Assembly (NCBI GenBank): GCA_963793095.1
Contig: CAWBYY010000002.1
Location: 1,364,001 to 1,428,000, forward strand
Reading direction: 5' to 3'
Source: CAVWDI01 sp963793095
Lineage (GTDB): Bacteria; Chloroflexota; Anaerolineae; Anaerolineales; UBA4823
DNA: 64,000 bases
Below the pieces are notes generated by a model. It searched no databases. It was not told the DNA's origin and saw only the letters and a list, made by a program, of their open reading frames with translations. The position numbers were made by a program, and so were the translations under genes. Shown in pieces: positions 27,764 to 36,512 of this stretch (within the stretch, counting starts at the first letter, position 1; every line of letters starts with the position of its first letter).

Positions 27764-27779
27764 AAGGTCATTCTAATTT

Positions 27780-29312
27780 ATGGAACTTAACCGTTCTGCA
27801 GGAATTCTTTTACACCCAACAAGTTTGCCTGGACCATACGGTATTGGGGATTTGGGTGATTGCGCATATCGCTGGGTGGATTTTCTATTTGGCACAAACT
27901 GTTCTTTGTGGCAGATATTGCCACTGGGGCCGACCGGATTTGGAGATTCTCCATACCAGTGTTTTTCTGCTATGGCGGGGAATCCATATTTAGTCAGCCC
28001 GTACATGTTGCTGAAAGATGGTCTTCTGCATTCAGATGATCTTGTGAATTTACCCGAATTCCCTGACCATGAAGTTGATTTTGGAAAAGCTATTCCGTTT
28101 AAGTTAGGTATTCTTGATCGATCATTTCACCAGTTCCAACATTCCGCGCCGAAAGAGATAAAAATTGAATTTGAAGAATTTTTTTCTGATCAAGAAGAAT
28201 GGCTGTCTGATTACGCATTATTTATGGCAATTAAAGAAGCCAATGGTGGAGTTCAATGGACAAAATGGGAGAGTGGATTGAGGAACCGGGTGCCCTCTGC
28301 CCTGAAAACCGCCCGTGAAAAATTAAATATTGCTATTCAGCGCCAGGTTTACAGACAGTTTCTGTTTTTCAAACAATGGAAGGAGTTAAAGGGATATGCC
28401 AACAGGAAAGGTGTCACCATAATTGGAGATGCTCCAATATTTGTGTCTCACGACAGTGTGGATGTATGGGTTAACCGTGACTTGTTTTTTCTTGATGAGT
28501 CTGGAGAACCTACTTATGTTGCTGGGGTACCCCCTGATTACTTTTCTCCTACAGGGCAATTATGGGGTAATCCACTATATAACTGGGATAACCACAAAAG
28601 GACAGGCTACAAATGGTGGGTGGCACGTTTAAAAAATGTATTAAGTCTTGTGGATATCATCCGGCTGGATCACTTTCGGGGATTTGCAGGGTACTGGGAA
28701 ATCCCTGGTAATGCAAAAACAGCCGAAAAGGGTCGCTGGGTAAAAGCTCCCGGTTTTAATTTTTTTAAAAGTATACAGCAAGAAATAGGCGGTTTACCAA
28801 TAATTGCTGAGGATTTAGGTGTGATCACGCCCGATGTGGAATACATCAGAGACCATTTTGATTTACCGGGAATGAAAATCCTTCAATTTGCATTCGAAGG
28901 CAAACCTTCTGATCCTTTCTTGCCGCATAATTACAGACGGAATTGTATTGTTTATACAGGAACTCATGACAATGATACCGCAGCTGGATGGTTTGAGAGG
29001 GTGGATGAGAGGGCGAAAAAATTTTGCTGTAATTATTTAAATTGTGATGGCAGCGAAATCGCAATGGATATGGTGCGCGCTTGCTGGGGCTCAGTTGCAG
29101 TTTTTTCTATTGCGCCTATGCAGGATTTTTTGGGACTGGGAAATGAGGCAAGAATGAATTACCCTGGGAATCCAAGCGGAAATTGGAGGTGGAGAATAAC
29201 AACGGATCTGGAGGATGAACAATTAGTGGAAAAAATTAGAAATTTAAATTATTTGTTTGATCGAGAAAATCCTCGTAAAAACAATTCAAATTCAAAGATT
29301 TTATCGAATTAG
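27780..29312 (+). CDS. malQ: 4-alpha-glucanotransferase (amylomaltase)
   Basis: MalQ (GH77) moves alpha-1,4-glucan segments between maltodextrins. The 510-residue protein has the N-terminal GILLHPTSLPGPYGIGDLG block. It also has the catalytic nucleophile region IRLDHFRGF, the acid/base region PIIAEDLGVITPDV, and THDNDT. QILPLGPTGFGDSPYQ is also characteristic. It ends the glucan cluster and should work with the GH13 protein and glycogen synthase in glycogen or maltodextrin turnover. It is cytoplasmic. Confidence 0.96.
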   Translation: MELNRSAGILLHPTSLPGPYGIGDLGDCAYRWVDFLFGTNCSLWQILPLGPTGFGDSPYQCFSAMAGNPYLVSPYMLLKDGLLHSDDLVNLPEFPDHEVDFGKAIPFKLGILDRSFHQFQHSAPKEIKIEFEEFFSDQEEWLSDYALFMAIKEANGGVQWTKWESGLRNRVPSALKTAREKLNIAIQRQVYRQFLFFKQWKELKGYANRKGVTIIGDAPIFVSHDSVDVWVNRDLFFLDESGEPTYVAGVPPDYFSPTGQLWGNPLYNWDNHKRTGYKWWVARLKNVLSLVDIIRLDHFRGFAGYWEIPGNAKTAEKGRWVKAPGFNFFKSIQQEIGGLPIIAEDLGVITPDVEYIRDHFDLPGMKILQFAFEGKPSDPFLPHNYRRNCIVYTGTHDNDTAAGWFERVDERAKKFCCNYLNCDGSEIAMDMVRACWGSVAVFSIAPMQDFLGLGNEARMNYPGNPSGNWRWRITTDLEDEQLVEKIRNLNYLFDRENPRKNNSNSKILSN

Positions 29313-29333
29313 ATATTTATACTGGATTGGATT

Positions 29334-29528
29334 TTATAATTCGGTTTTTTTCCAATCAGGAGCCGCCCGTTTCAAATCCCTGGGTGAGACTCGATTTATC
29401 CGTCGGCAGTGTGGACAGGGTACATTGAAATGGCTTAATTTATTTTCCTCAATCTCATCCAGCGCGGTGTGGATAGTCTCACGGTTCAATGAAAAGGGCT
29501 TATGGCAATTGTAACAATGGATCTGCAT
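29334..29528 (-). CDS. Small zinc-ribbon protein
   Basis: This 64-residue protein has two knuckles, CYNCHKPF near the N-terminus and CPHCRRINRV about 35 residues later. They can bind one zinc ion. The linker is a helix. Nothing else identifies its role; proteins of this size are often nucleic-acid-binding or adaptor-like. The start is ATG 29528 after AAGGAG; an in-frame codon at 29543 lacks spacing. It is convergent with malQ. Confidence 0.65.
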   Translation of the reverse strand: MQIHCYNCHKPFSLNRETIHTALDEIEENKLSHFNVPCPHCRRINRVSPRDLKRAAPDWKKTEL

Positions 29529-29629
29529 TATTTGCTCCTTCAACAGAATTTCTGAATGGCTTACTTGTGTGAATTACCGGTCAAAAAATATTCTTAACTA
29601 ATCACGAATTTGTTCTAAGATTAGTCCAG

Positions 29630-29635
29630 TATAAT
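29630..29635 (+). promoter_or_regulatory. TATAAT box immediately before the adenosyltransferase start
   Basis: A perfect TATAAT ends 6 bases before the ATG at 29642, so transcription would start at or next to the start codon. The -35 is poor and no ribosome binding site is visible, which suggests a leaderless message. Confidence 0.35.
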
Positions 29636-29641
29636 CCATCC

Positions 29642-30190
29642 ATGAATAAAATATATACACGAAACGGCGACGACGGTTTTACAGGACTATTAGGCAGAGG
29701 CAGAATCCCAAAATATGATTTGCGCCCGGAAGTGCTGGGGACATTGGATGAAGCCTCGGCTGTTCTTGGGGTTGCCCGGTCGACCTGTAAATCCGATCAA
29801 TTAATTCCTCTACTGCTTGAGATACAAAAAGATTTATATCATATGATGGCCGAAGTTTCAGCAGCAGGTGATAATGCTGAGAAGTTCCGGGTTATCGACC
29901 ATAACAAGGTAAATTGGATTGAAGAACGTATTGATGAATTAAGCCAGCAGGTTTCGCTTCCAAAAGGATTTATTCTACCAGGTGATACATTGAGTGGGGC
30001 GTTTTTTTCACTCAGCCGGACAGTAATTCGAAGAGCTGAACGGTTGGTAGCTCGTCTGGTTCACGATGAAAAATTGTCGAATAAGGAGATACTGCGTTAT
30101 CTGAACCGGCTCTCTTCGATGTGTTTTATATTTGAAATTGTAGAAAATAACGCTGGGGGAAAATCAGATATGAGACTAGCAAAAGAATAA
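29642..30190 (+). CDS. PduO-type cob(I)alamin adenosyltransferase
   Basis: This 182-residue four-helix protein transfers the adenosyl group of ATP to cob(I)alamin, making coenzyme B12. The ATP-binding N-terminus is KIYTRNGDDGFTGLLGRGRIPKYDLR, a variant of the family TRxGDxGxT. The C-terminus holds RTVIRRAERLVARL with the conserved Arg cluster, and LNRLSSMCFI. The presence of this enzyme suggests use or salvage of B12, for example by an adenosylcobalamin-dependent mutase or ribonucleotide reductase elsewhere. It stands alone and converges with the DsbA-like gene. Confidence 0.9.
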   Translation: MNKIYTRNGDDGFTGLLGRGRIPKYDLRPEVLGTLDEASAVLGVARSTCKSDQLIPLLLEIQKDLYHMMAEVSAAGDNAEKFRVIDHNKVNWIEERIDELSQQVSLPKGFILPGDTLSGAFFSLSRTVIRRAERLVARLVHDEKLSNKEILRYLNRLSSMCFIFEIVENNAGGKSDMRLAKE

Positions 30191-30234
30191 ATTATTTATT
30201 ATGGGTTGTTATTTATCCTTAGTTAACCCGGTTA

Positions 30235-30993
30235 TCAACTGCCTGTTTCACTTAATTCTGCTTCAATTGCTGCTTTAATTTCTTCATAAGTTGGGACATA
30301 CCCAGGTTTTATATTCACCCCATTGACAAATATCGATGGAGTCCCGGTAACCCCAATTTGAGGACCTTTTTTCAAGTTTTCGTCAATAATAGCTTGAACA
30401 GTATTTTCCTCAAAACATTCCGTGAAATTTTCCATGTCCAGGTTGAGCGACTCAGCAAAGGCAAGCATCCGATCTTTTGAAAACTCGTTAGGAGTATAGT
30501 TCAAATTTGCATAGAGCATTTTATGAAAATCCCAGAATCTGTTTTGTTCCGCTGCACATTGGCTTGCTGTTGCTGCCCGGTCAGAATCTTTCGTCGACGA
30601 TTCATCGTCCAAAAAGGGGTAATTGTAGACCTCATAGTAGATTTCCCCATTGGAAGCATGGTTGCTGATAACTAAAGGTTCAATTCTTTCCGTATAATTT
30701 TTGCATGCACTGCATTTAAAATCTTCAAAAACTTCCACCATGACTTTTGAATTTGGGTCCCCGATTGCAGTACCTTCAGCTAATGGGATTGTTTCAGGAG
30801 TGATTTGAAAAAAATCTCCTACAGGGTCAAGAGATGTGCGCACAGTCGGAATAATAACTAAACCCATCAGAATTAAAGCAATGCCAACGATGGTAAACAA
30901 AGTTATTAATCTTTTTTGTTGTTGGCGTTTTTGCCGTTCTTGTTTTAATAACTGACGCTTGCTGGTTTTCTGTTTTCTATCTTTTTTTGTCAT
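30235..30993 (-). CDS. Membrane-anchored DsbA-like thioredoxin-fold protein
   Basis: This 252-residue protein has a very basic cytoplasmic N-terminus, one transmembrane helix (about residues 29-49) and an extracytoplasmic thioredoxin_4/DsbA-type domain. The active-site motif is CSAC in FEDFKCSACKNY near residue 95. The cis-proline region is GTPSIFVNG near 220. It likely oxidises or isomerises disulfides in exported proteins, or reduces metal-binding cysteines. Candidate clients include the Sco and CuA subunits of the oxidase operon, but they are not adjacent. Two further cysteines (in QCAA and ECF) are present. Confidence 0.85.
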   Translation of the reverse strand: MTKKDRKQKTSKRQLLKQERQKRQQQKRLITLFTIVGIALILMGLVIIPTVRTSLDPVGDFFQITPETIPLAEGTAIGDPNSKVMVEVFEDFKCSACKNYTERIEPLVISNHASNGEIYYEVYNYPFLDDESSTKDSDRAATASQCAAEQNRFWDFHKMLYANLNYTPNEFSKDRMLAFAESLNLDMENFTECFEENTVQAIIDENLKKGPQIGVTGTPSIFVNGVNIKPGYVPTYEEIKAAIEAELSETGS

Positions 30994-31061
30994 AGATAAT
31001 ATGTGGTAATTTATAATTAGGAAATTTTGCCATAATGGGTTGAATTTGTAAAGAATGAATA

Positions 31062-31901
31062 TTAAAGCGATAACTGATAATAAGGATATTCTTCACCGGT
31101 GGGAGTAAAACCTGCTTTCGCATATAGTGCCAGAGATGGAATGTTGTCTTTTTGAGTATTTACAGTCACTTTACGAGTACCTCTCTGGGTAAAACGGAAG
31201 AGTAAATCTTGCAGTAGATTGTAACCAAGCCCTTTTCCTTGAAAATCTGGATGGATCGCCAGACGAGCCAGGTGGCCTCCTGCAGGAGAGGTGGTGCTGA
31301 TCTGGTAACCAACAATTTCATGGTTGATTTCAATCACAGTAGATACTGCGGATAACTCATAAGCAAGTGCCAATACTTCAATTGAATTTTGCCAGACTGG
31401 TTCAAATGCCAACTCATCAATTTTCCTGACAAAAGGTAAATCATCATGCTGCAAGGGTCGGATATGACCAGGAAATCTTATAATATCCTGAGGGATGCCC
31501 CGCTTTTCCCAGCTTAACATTAAAACATTGTAATTATTTTGAAAATCTGATCTGATTAATAACGACTGCATCCAACCATGGAGCGGCATAGCAGCAACCC
31601 ACCTGACTTCTCCCTTGTCCTTTAATATTATTAAAGCCTCCTCCCATAATACTTCCCATATGGGTACAACATCCTCGGATGAGGCAATGGTAAGCAAACG
31701 GATCCAGGAAACCGATGGCGGCTCAGGGGGACACACAAGGGCAGCGACAATTTCTCCATTCATCTCTAGAATAAGAAAAAGATTTTGTCCAATCCAGTCA
31801 AATGGTTGCCGCCATTCAAGATGACGGTGGACGTATACTTCAAAGTGGATTAGATTTGACAGCTTTATCTTATCTCTAATTGTGGCAGTCCTGATTTTCA
31901 T
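31062..31901 (-). CDS. GNAT-family acetyltransferase, two-lobed
   Basis: This 279-residue protein carries a clear GNAT domain in its C-terminal half. Motif A is HPDFQGKGLGYNLLQDLL (QxxGxG), and the C-terminal motif is NIPSLALYAKAGF. The N-terminal half looks like a degenerate GNAT repeat without an obvious coenzyme A motif, so this may be a tandem-GNAT protein. The substrate is unknown. It lies downstream of the response regulator gene on the same strand, separated by 32 bases, so it may be cotranscribed with the two-component pair. Confidence 0.75.
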   Translation of the reverse strand: MKIRTATIRDKIKLSNLIHFEVYVHRHLEWRQPFDWIGQNLFLILEMNGEIVAALVCPPEPPSVSWIRLLTIASSEDVVPIWEVLWEEALIILKDKGEVRWVAAMPLHGWMQSLLIRSDFQNNYNVLMLSWEKRGIPQDIIRFPGHIRPLQHDDLPFVRKIDELAFEPVWQNSIEVLALAYELSAVSTVIEINHEIVGYQISTTSPAGGHLARLAIHPDFQGKGLGYNLLQDLLFRFTQRGTRKVTVNTQKDNIPSLALYAKAGFTPTGEEYPYYQLSL

Positions 31902-31933
31902 TCAGTCAAAGTAAAAGCAGGTATTTTCTGTAG

Positions 31934-32638
31934 TTAATCATACTGCGATTCCAGTAGCGGCATTGAATATCCGAGTCCAGGTTGAGTAATTATGTGTACT
32001 GGATTCTTTGGATCGATTTCCAGTTTTTGACGCAGGCGTGAGATGCTTACCCAGAAGATTTCCCTGTCATGCTTGTATTCTGGTCCCCATACATCGCTAA
32101 GTAGTTGCTCTGAAGATAGTACACTTCCAACTTTGCGGGCAAATTGTAATAATAGTCTGTATTCCGTAGCTGACAAATTGATAAGCTGGCCATCCCGGAA
32201 AACTTCAGCTCTAGAAAAATCGATTTTTAAATTTCCATGAAGGAAGATTCTATTGGAAAAGGTCATTTCGGAAAATTGAGTGCGGCGTAATACGGAGCGT
32301 ACTCTTGCCAGTAGCTCGTTTATTGAGAATGGTTTTGTGATGTAATCATCTGCGCCCGTATCAAGCCCTCGAATGCGGTCTTTTTCACGTCCGATCGCAG
32401 TGACCATAATGATTGGTATATTGGAAAATTCTCGAATTCTTTCGCAGGTGGTAAATCCGTCGATTTCAGGCATTCTAATATCAAGCAGCACCAAATCGGG
32501 TTTCTGCAGAGCAACAGCATCCAACGCTTCCAGCCCATTCTTCGCTTTAACCACCCGATAACCTTCAGTTTTTAAATTAAATTCCAAAAGGCGCAGGTAA
32601 TGTTCCTCATCATCAACTATAAGGATTTTATTGGTCAT
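31934..32638 (-). CDS. OmpR/PhoB-family response regulator
   Basis: This 234-residue regulator has an N-terminal receiver domain with the acidic pair at D9-D10, the phosphorylated aspartate at about D53 (LVLLDIRMPEIDG), the switch Thr in MVTA and the Lys in TKPFSINELLAR. The C-terminal winged helix (about 130-230) contains LSATEYRLLLQFARK and the recognition-helix region. Its ATG immediately follows the kinase stop codon (TGAATG), so the two are translationally coupled. It is a DNA-binding transcription factor. The controlled genes are not known; the downstream GNAT gene may be in the same unit. Confidence 0.93.
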   Translation of the reverse strand: MTNKILIVDDEEHYLRLLEFNLKTEGYRVVKAKNGLEALDAVALQKPDLVLLDIRMPEIDGFTTCERIREFSNIPIIMVTAIGREKDRIRGLDTGADDYITKPFSINELLARVRSVLRRTQFSEMTFSNRIFLHGNLKIDFSRAEVFRDGQLINLSATEYRLLLQFARKVGSVLSSEQLLSDVWGPEYKHDREIFWVSISRLRQKLEIDPKNPVHIITQPGLGYSMPLLESQYD

Positions 32639-33853
32639 TCATTCCTCAGTTGAATTCATAATTGGCAAAAAAATTTTTATTGTAGTCCCATTTCCCACAG
32701 CCGGCTCAGCGGATATTCTTCCATTGTGCGCTTCAATAATCTGGCGACATATGTATAATCCCAATCCAGCGCCGGGTGGATGGTTTTTTTGTTGTGATGG
32801 TAGCCGGTAAAACCGGTTGAACACAAGCTTGAGTGACTCATCGGGAATTCCAGGCCCATTATCTGAAATCTCGATAAGAATATATTCTTTGGATTTTATA
32901 CAATTTATTGTTACCGCAGAACCCGGGGCATATTTACTCGCGTTTGTAAGTACATTATCAATAACTTGTGCTATTCGATTTGGATCTGCAAGGGTTTCAC
33001 CAACATTCTCACAATGGACAATGTGAATATCAATATCTTTAATCCTTGATTTTATTCTTTCAACTGCTTCTCGAATAATCGAACCAATGTTTGTCAGTTG
33101 GAAATTCATTGAAAGAGTTCCAATTTGCAGCCTAGATGAATCCAACAAAATATTTATAAGTTCATATAACCGGTCCGCTTCATCATTGATAATATTCAAG
33201 AATTCGTTATATTCATTTTTCTTAATGATAACTTCATCTCTCAGGAGCGTGGTCGTGTACCCCTTTATCGTCCCTATTGGTGAAAGAAGTTCGTGAGAGA
33301 TCAAAGCGATAAATTCATCCTGTAGATTTTCTAATTTTTTTTCAGCCTCAAAGGCGGCAATCTCATTAACCAACCTTTGGCGTTCCAATAATTGGGTAAC
33401 ATTTTCAGCAATGTACTCCGCAAGTCTTATCTGGTCGGTCAGGAATGGAGGTCCTCCAAATCGAATAAACACCAGCACACCGATTGTTACACTGGTTTTT
33501 AGAAGAGGGATACCAAGAAAATGACGAATGCCTGTCCGGTCTTCAATTTGGTCTGAGAGGTCTTCTACCTCTGTTTCAACATGATTGGACTTGTTCACTT
33601 TGTCAGCGATTTGCTCACCCCAGACCAGGTCAGCGCCGCGTGAGCGGCCGCGACCTATTGCACGCGGGTAAACAGCTTCCAGTTGAAGATTATCGTTTGG
33701 TTTATAGAGGACAATATTGTCAAAAATAAAAATCTTACGAGCTAACTTTATTATTTTTTCGAGTGCAAATTCGATATTCTCAGTGCCGGATACTATACGG
33801 CTTATCTGATAGACAATTTCTAATTCCTGAGGTTGGATTTCGTTTGGCTGCAT
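32639..33853 (-). CDS. Soluble GAF-domain sensor histidine kinase
   Basis: This 404-residue kinase has no transmembrane segment. A GAF-like sensory domain covers about residues 12-160, followed by a coiled coil. The HisKA dimerisation domain has the phosphorylated His187 in ALISHELLSPIGTIKGY. The ATPase domain shows the N box (DNVLTNASKYAP), G1 (ISDNGPGIPD), F box (FNRFYRLP) and G2 (GAGLGLYIC). It senses a cytoplasmic signal, perhaps a small molecule or redox state; the GAF residues give no ligand clue. It phosphorylates the regulator encoded directly after it. Between it and the next gene, 33854-34167 is AT-rich without a gene I can support. Confidence 0.92.
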   Translation of the reverse strand: MQPNEIQPQELEIVYQISRIVSGTENIEFALEKIIKLARKIFIFDNIVLYKPNDNLQLEAVYPRAIGRGRSRGADLVWGEQIADKVNKSNHVETEVEDLSDQIEDRTGIRHFLGIPLLKTSVTIGVLVFIRFGGPPFLTDQIRLAEYIAENVTQLLERQRLVNEIAAFEAEKKLENLQDEFIALISHELLSPIGTIKGYTTTLLRDEVIIKKNEYNEFLNIINDEADRLYELINILLDSSRLQIGTLSMNFQLTNIGSIIREAVERIKSRIKDIDIHIVHCENVGETLADPNRIAQVIDNVLTNASKYAPGSAVTINCIKSKEYILIEISDNGPGIPDESLKLVFNRFYRLPSQQKNHPPGAGLGLYICRQIIEAHNGRISAEPAVGNGTTIKIFLPIMNSTEE

Positions 33854-34167
33854 CGGATGTTTTCTAAATCATTTTCTGGTACCTGTAATTTGTTGAAATT
33901 TAACTGGGAGGATGTACCCTATTAAAATCAATAAAAATATAATAACACACAAAAATGACAATAGAAGTTGTTATTTAACAAATAGGTTCCGAAAAAATTA
34001 TGTAGAATTATTATCATAGTCGGCCTAACAAGTGAGCTGTATTCTTTATATCCCCTATGAGTCGTTCAATAATTCGATTAAAATTGAGGTTGTTTGGAAA
34101 ATTAGAATAAATTCTTTCGTTTATCAATATTCTGTAAAAACGGAGAATAAATTACTGGAGGGATGTG

Positions 34168-34464
34168 GTGCAAATTTGTTCTAAATGCCATACTCAGGTT
34201 GAAGATACTGTAACAATATGTCCAGAATGCTCAGCTGAATTGTCAAAATGGTCAACTGCTGCTGTCGCCCTGGAAAAAATCCAAAAAAATTCCCGGATTA
34301 TGTATGTCAGAATTTTGGTTGCCAACGATTGCTGCCCGACCTGTCTGGAGAAAGAGGGCGCTTATTCCAAGAATTCCGTTCCAGCACTCCCGATTGAAGG
34401 GTGTTCTGGGAAATTAGGGTGCAGGTGCTTTTACCAGCCGGTACTTGAAGAAATTTACCCATAA
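34168..34464 (+). CDS. Cysteine-rich zinc-ribbon protein
   Basis: This protein of about 98 residues has an N-terminal zinc ribbon (CSKC and CPEC), a helical middle, and a second cysteine set: CCPTC, then CSGKLGCRCFY near the end. It may bind two zinc ions. No catalytic motif is visible and I do not recognise the family. I chose GTG 34168, about five bases after GGAGGG; GTG 34165 is also possible. It converges with and overlaps the end of the tRNA nucleotidyltransferase gene by 10 bases. Confidence 0.6.
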   Translation: MQICSKCHTQVEDTVTICPECSAELSKWSTAAVALEKIQKNSRIMYVRILVANDCCPTCLEKEGAYSKNSVPALPIEGCSGKLGCRCFYQPVLEEIYP

Positions 34465-35957
34465 TTGTCTGAAAGCCAGGATTCTGCAAATCCAATCGCT
34501 TCTATTACATCTGATACTTCACCACTCGCTTGAGCTTCCCTTACTGCCTCGAGCACCTCACCAATTAAAGGCCCAGGGTCGAGTTTCAGCTCTGACATTA
34601 AAGTGTCTCCATTGATGAGCGGTTTAGGTGAGATAATTTCATCACGGTTAAACCACCAGGATTCAAATAAAATCTGGATCGTATCTACTAGATTTATCCA
34701 TATCTCCTTTTGCAATGAAGGTCCAGATTGAGCAATTGTGTGCGCCAAGGATAATAGACAAATATCAATCCCCAAAGAATTTGAATGTTTGAAAAATCGA
34801 TAAATATCCCGATTAGTTAACCGCTCTTTCCTCAGCGAAAGAAAATAGGGTTCATCAAGATTTTTAATTAAGGTAGAGATGTTGTTGATTTCTAAATTAC
34901 TCAGACGCAATTCCTTCGCTTGAAAAATTGCAGTTTTATTGGTACATGTACCAACATCACCTTCATCTGATCCGTCATAAACTTCTGGCTGGATTTTCTT
35001 ATTCCAGGTTGGATTACTGAATAATGATGAAAATAATAGAAGCGATTGGCGTGTCCGCTCTGGATTAGAATGGGAGAAAAAGTGGTAATGCAATTTCTGA
35101 CGGTATCTTCCCAGGCGAACCGATAAATATCCGTACACCAAATTCATTGCGGTTTCCGGATCATATACAATCGAAAGCACTTGCAGGATATTTTTTAATT
35201 GTTCAAGAGTGCTGAATCGTGAGTTGAAACCTTTTACTTCTTCCGGGGAGGCTCCCAAATCAGGTTGAAAAAATTGAATACCTGGAAGTATCCAATCTAA
35301 CGCGCCTAGCTTATCCAGGATGGCCATCGCGGTCGCTGGTTTTGGGCTATCCAAAATCCGAAATATTTCATCCCGGATTCGTTCCGGAGATACCTCAGAA
35401 AGCTTTTTTATGGAACCCGTAATTAGTTTTTTTGTATCAGGTTCGATAAATAAACTATAAGCCCCTGATAAACGTACAGCTCGTAATATTCGGACGGGAT
35501 CCTCGACTATTGAATCGCCTGAGCATGCACGCAGTCTTCGTTCCTGTAAATCCTTTAATCCAGCCAGTGGATCGATTAATCTTTCAAGATTAGAAACCGG
35601 CAACGCCATGGCATTTATTGTGAAATCACGGCAGTGCAGGTCTTCCTCAATGGAATTACCGCGGAAGGTGGAGAAATCAATGTGCTGTCTGGAATTGTCC
35701 TCCTTAGTCAGAATAATCCGGGCAGTTTTCCTGTTTTCGTCAAGCACGTAGAAAGCGCCGTTAATTTTATTGGCGACTTGTCGGCAAATTTCAATTGCAT
35801 TCGAAGCAAGAGTAAAATCTAGATCGTGAGTAGTCTTCTTTAAAAAAGTATCTCTAACAGCGCCTCCGACAATGTAAATTTGATTATCGGAAGTTGTTAA
35901 ATTCCAGATAGATTTTAGTATATCCCTGTGCGGTCTCAGTGGGAGCGGTAGATTCAT
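34455..35957 (-). CDS. Class II tRNA nucleotidyltransferase (probable CC-adding enzyme)
   Basis: This 500-residue protein is a class II tRNA nucleotidyltransferase: IVGGAVRD near residue 30, the catalytic DLDF near 44, CRDFTINAMALPV near 123, the EDPVR template motif, and SPERIRDEIFRIL. The stretch between the HIDFS strand and CRDFTIN is about 15 residues, about half that in the DHH-CBS enzyme of this window. Loss of the flexible loop at this place defines CC-adding enzymes, so I infer that this one adds C74 and C75 and the 878-residue protein adds A76. The size also fits the CC-adding enzyme of Aquifex (about 500 residues). Its start overlaps the hpt stop by 4 bases (ATGA). Confidence 0.85.
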   Translation of the reverse strand: MNLPLPLRPHRDILKSIWNLTTSDNQIYIVGGAVRDTFLKKTTHDLDFTLASNAIEICRQVANKINGAFYVLDENRKTARIILTKEDNSRQHIDFSTFRGNSIEEDLHCRDFTINAMALPVSNLERLIDPLAGLKDLQERRLRACSGDSIVEDPVRILRAVRLSGAYSLFIEPDTKKLITGSIKKLSEVSPERIRDEIFRILDSPKPATAMAILDKLGALDWILPGIQFFQPDLGASPEEVKGFNSRFSTLEQLKNILQVLSIVYDPETAMNLVYGYLSVRLGRYRQKLHYHFFSHSNPERTRQSLLLFSSLFSNPTWNKKIQPEVYDGSDEGDVGTCTNKTAIFQAKELRLSNLEINNISTLIKNLDEPYFLSLRKERLTNRDIYRFFKHSNSLGIDICLLSLAHTIAQSGPSLQKEIWINLVDTIQILFESWWFNRDEIISPKPLINGDTLMSELKLDPGPLIGEVLEAVREAQASGEVSDVIEAIGFAESWLSDNYG

Positions 35958-36508
35958 CCCTCAGGCTGGTATCGATTTAAGTCGACTGAGGCGATAAACG
36001 GCAAGTTCCGGTAATATTCATCCATATCCAGCCCATAGCCGAAAACAAATTTATTTGGGATAACAAAACCACAGTAGTGGATTGGAACCTCTACCTCACG
36101 TCTTTCCGGTTTGTTTAACAAAGTACAAACTCTAAGGCTTTTGGGGTGGCGTGTTTTTAAAAAATCCAATACAGAAGCAATCGTGTAACCGCTGTCAACA
36201 ATATCTTCAACCAGCAACACATGCCTGTCCTGTATGTCTTCTTTCAGATCCAGGGTTATTCTGATCTGCCCGGTGGATTGTCGTTCAACCCCGTAGGATG
36301 AGACAGCCATAAAATCAATAGTGTTAGGGACTTCTAAGCGGCGCATCAAATCGGTAAGGAATACAATACCGCCTCTCAGGATGCAAATTAGGTGTAATCT
36401 TTCATTCTTGTAGTCGCGGTTTATCTCTTCAGCTAATTCAACGATTCGCTTCTGAAGTTCGACCTCTTCAATCAGTATTTCATCGAGATATTCTTTATAG
36501 TCTCGCAT
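35954..36508 (-). CDS. hpt: Hypoxanthine phosphoribosyltransferase
   Basis: This 184-residue enzyme makes IMP or GMP from hypoxanthine or guanine and PRPP. The PRPP-binding motif is LLVEDIVDSGYT, and the purine-recognition strand is FVIPNKFVFGYGLDMDEYYRN. ICILRGGIVFLTDLMRR is also conserved. I start it at ATG 36508, preceded by AAAGGA, instead of the longer frame to 36571, which overlaps tdk. It follows tdk after 4 bases and overlaps the downstream tRNA nucleotidyltransferase, so the three form one operon. Together with tdk it points to nucleobase and nucleoside salvage. Confidence 0.93.
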   Translation of the reverse strand: MRDYKEYLDEILIEEVELQKRIVELAEEINRDYKNERLHLICILRGGIVFLTDLMRRLEVPNTIDFMAVSSYGVERQSTGQIRITLDLKEDIQDRHVLLVEDIVDSGYTIASVLDFLKTRHPKSLRVCTLLNKPERREVEVPIHYCGFVIPNKFVFGYGLDMDEYYRNLPFIASVDLNRYQPEG

Positions 36509-36512
36509 TTTT

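Noticed and set aside
33912..34019. 35-residue frame (ATG after GGGAGG) between the histidine kinase and the zinc protein
   Set aside because: Low-complexity Lys/Asn/Ile-rich peptide in an AT-rich gap without a recognisable family; the ribosome binding site could be chance.
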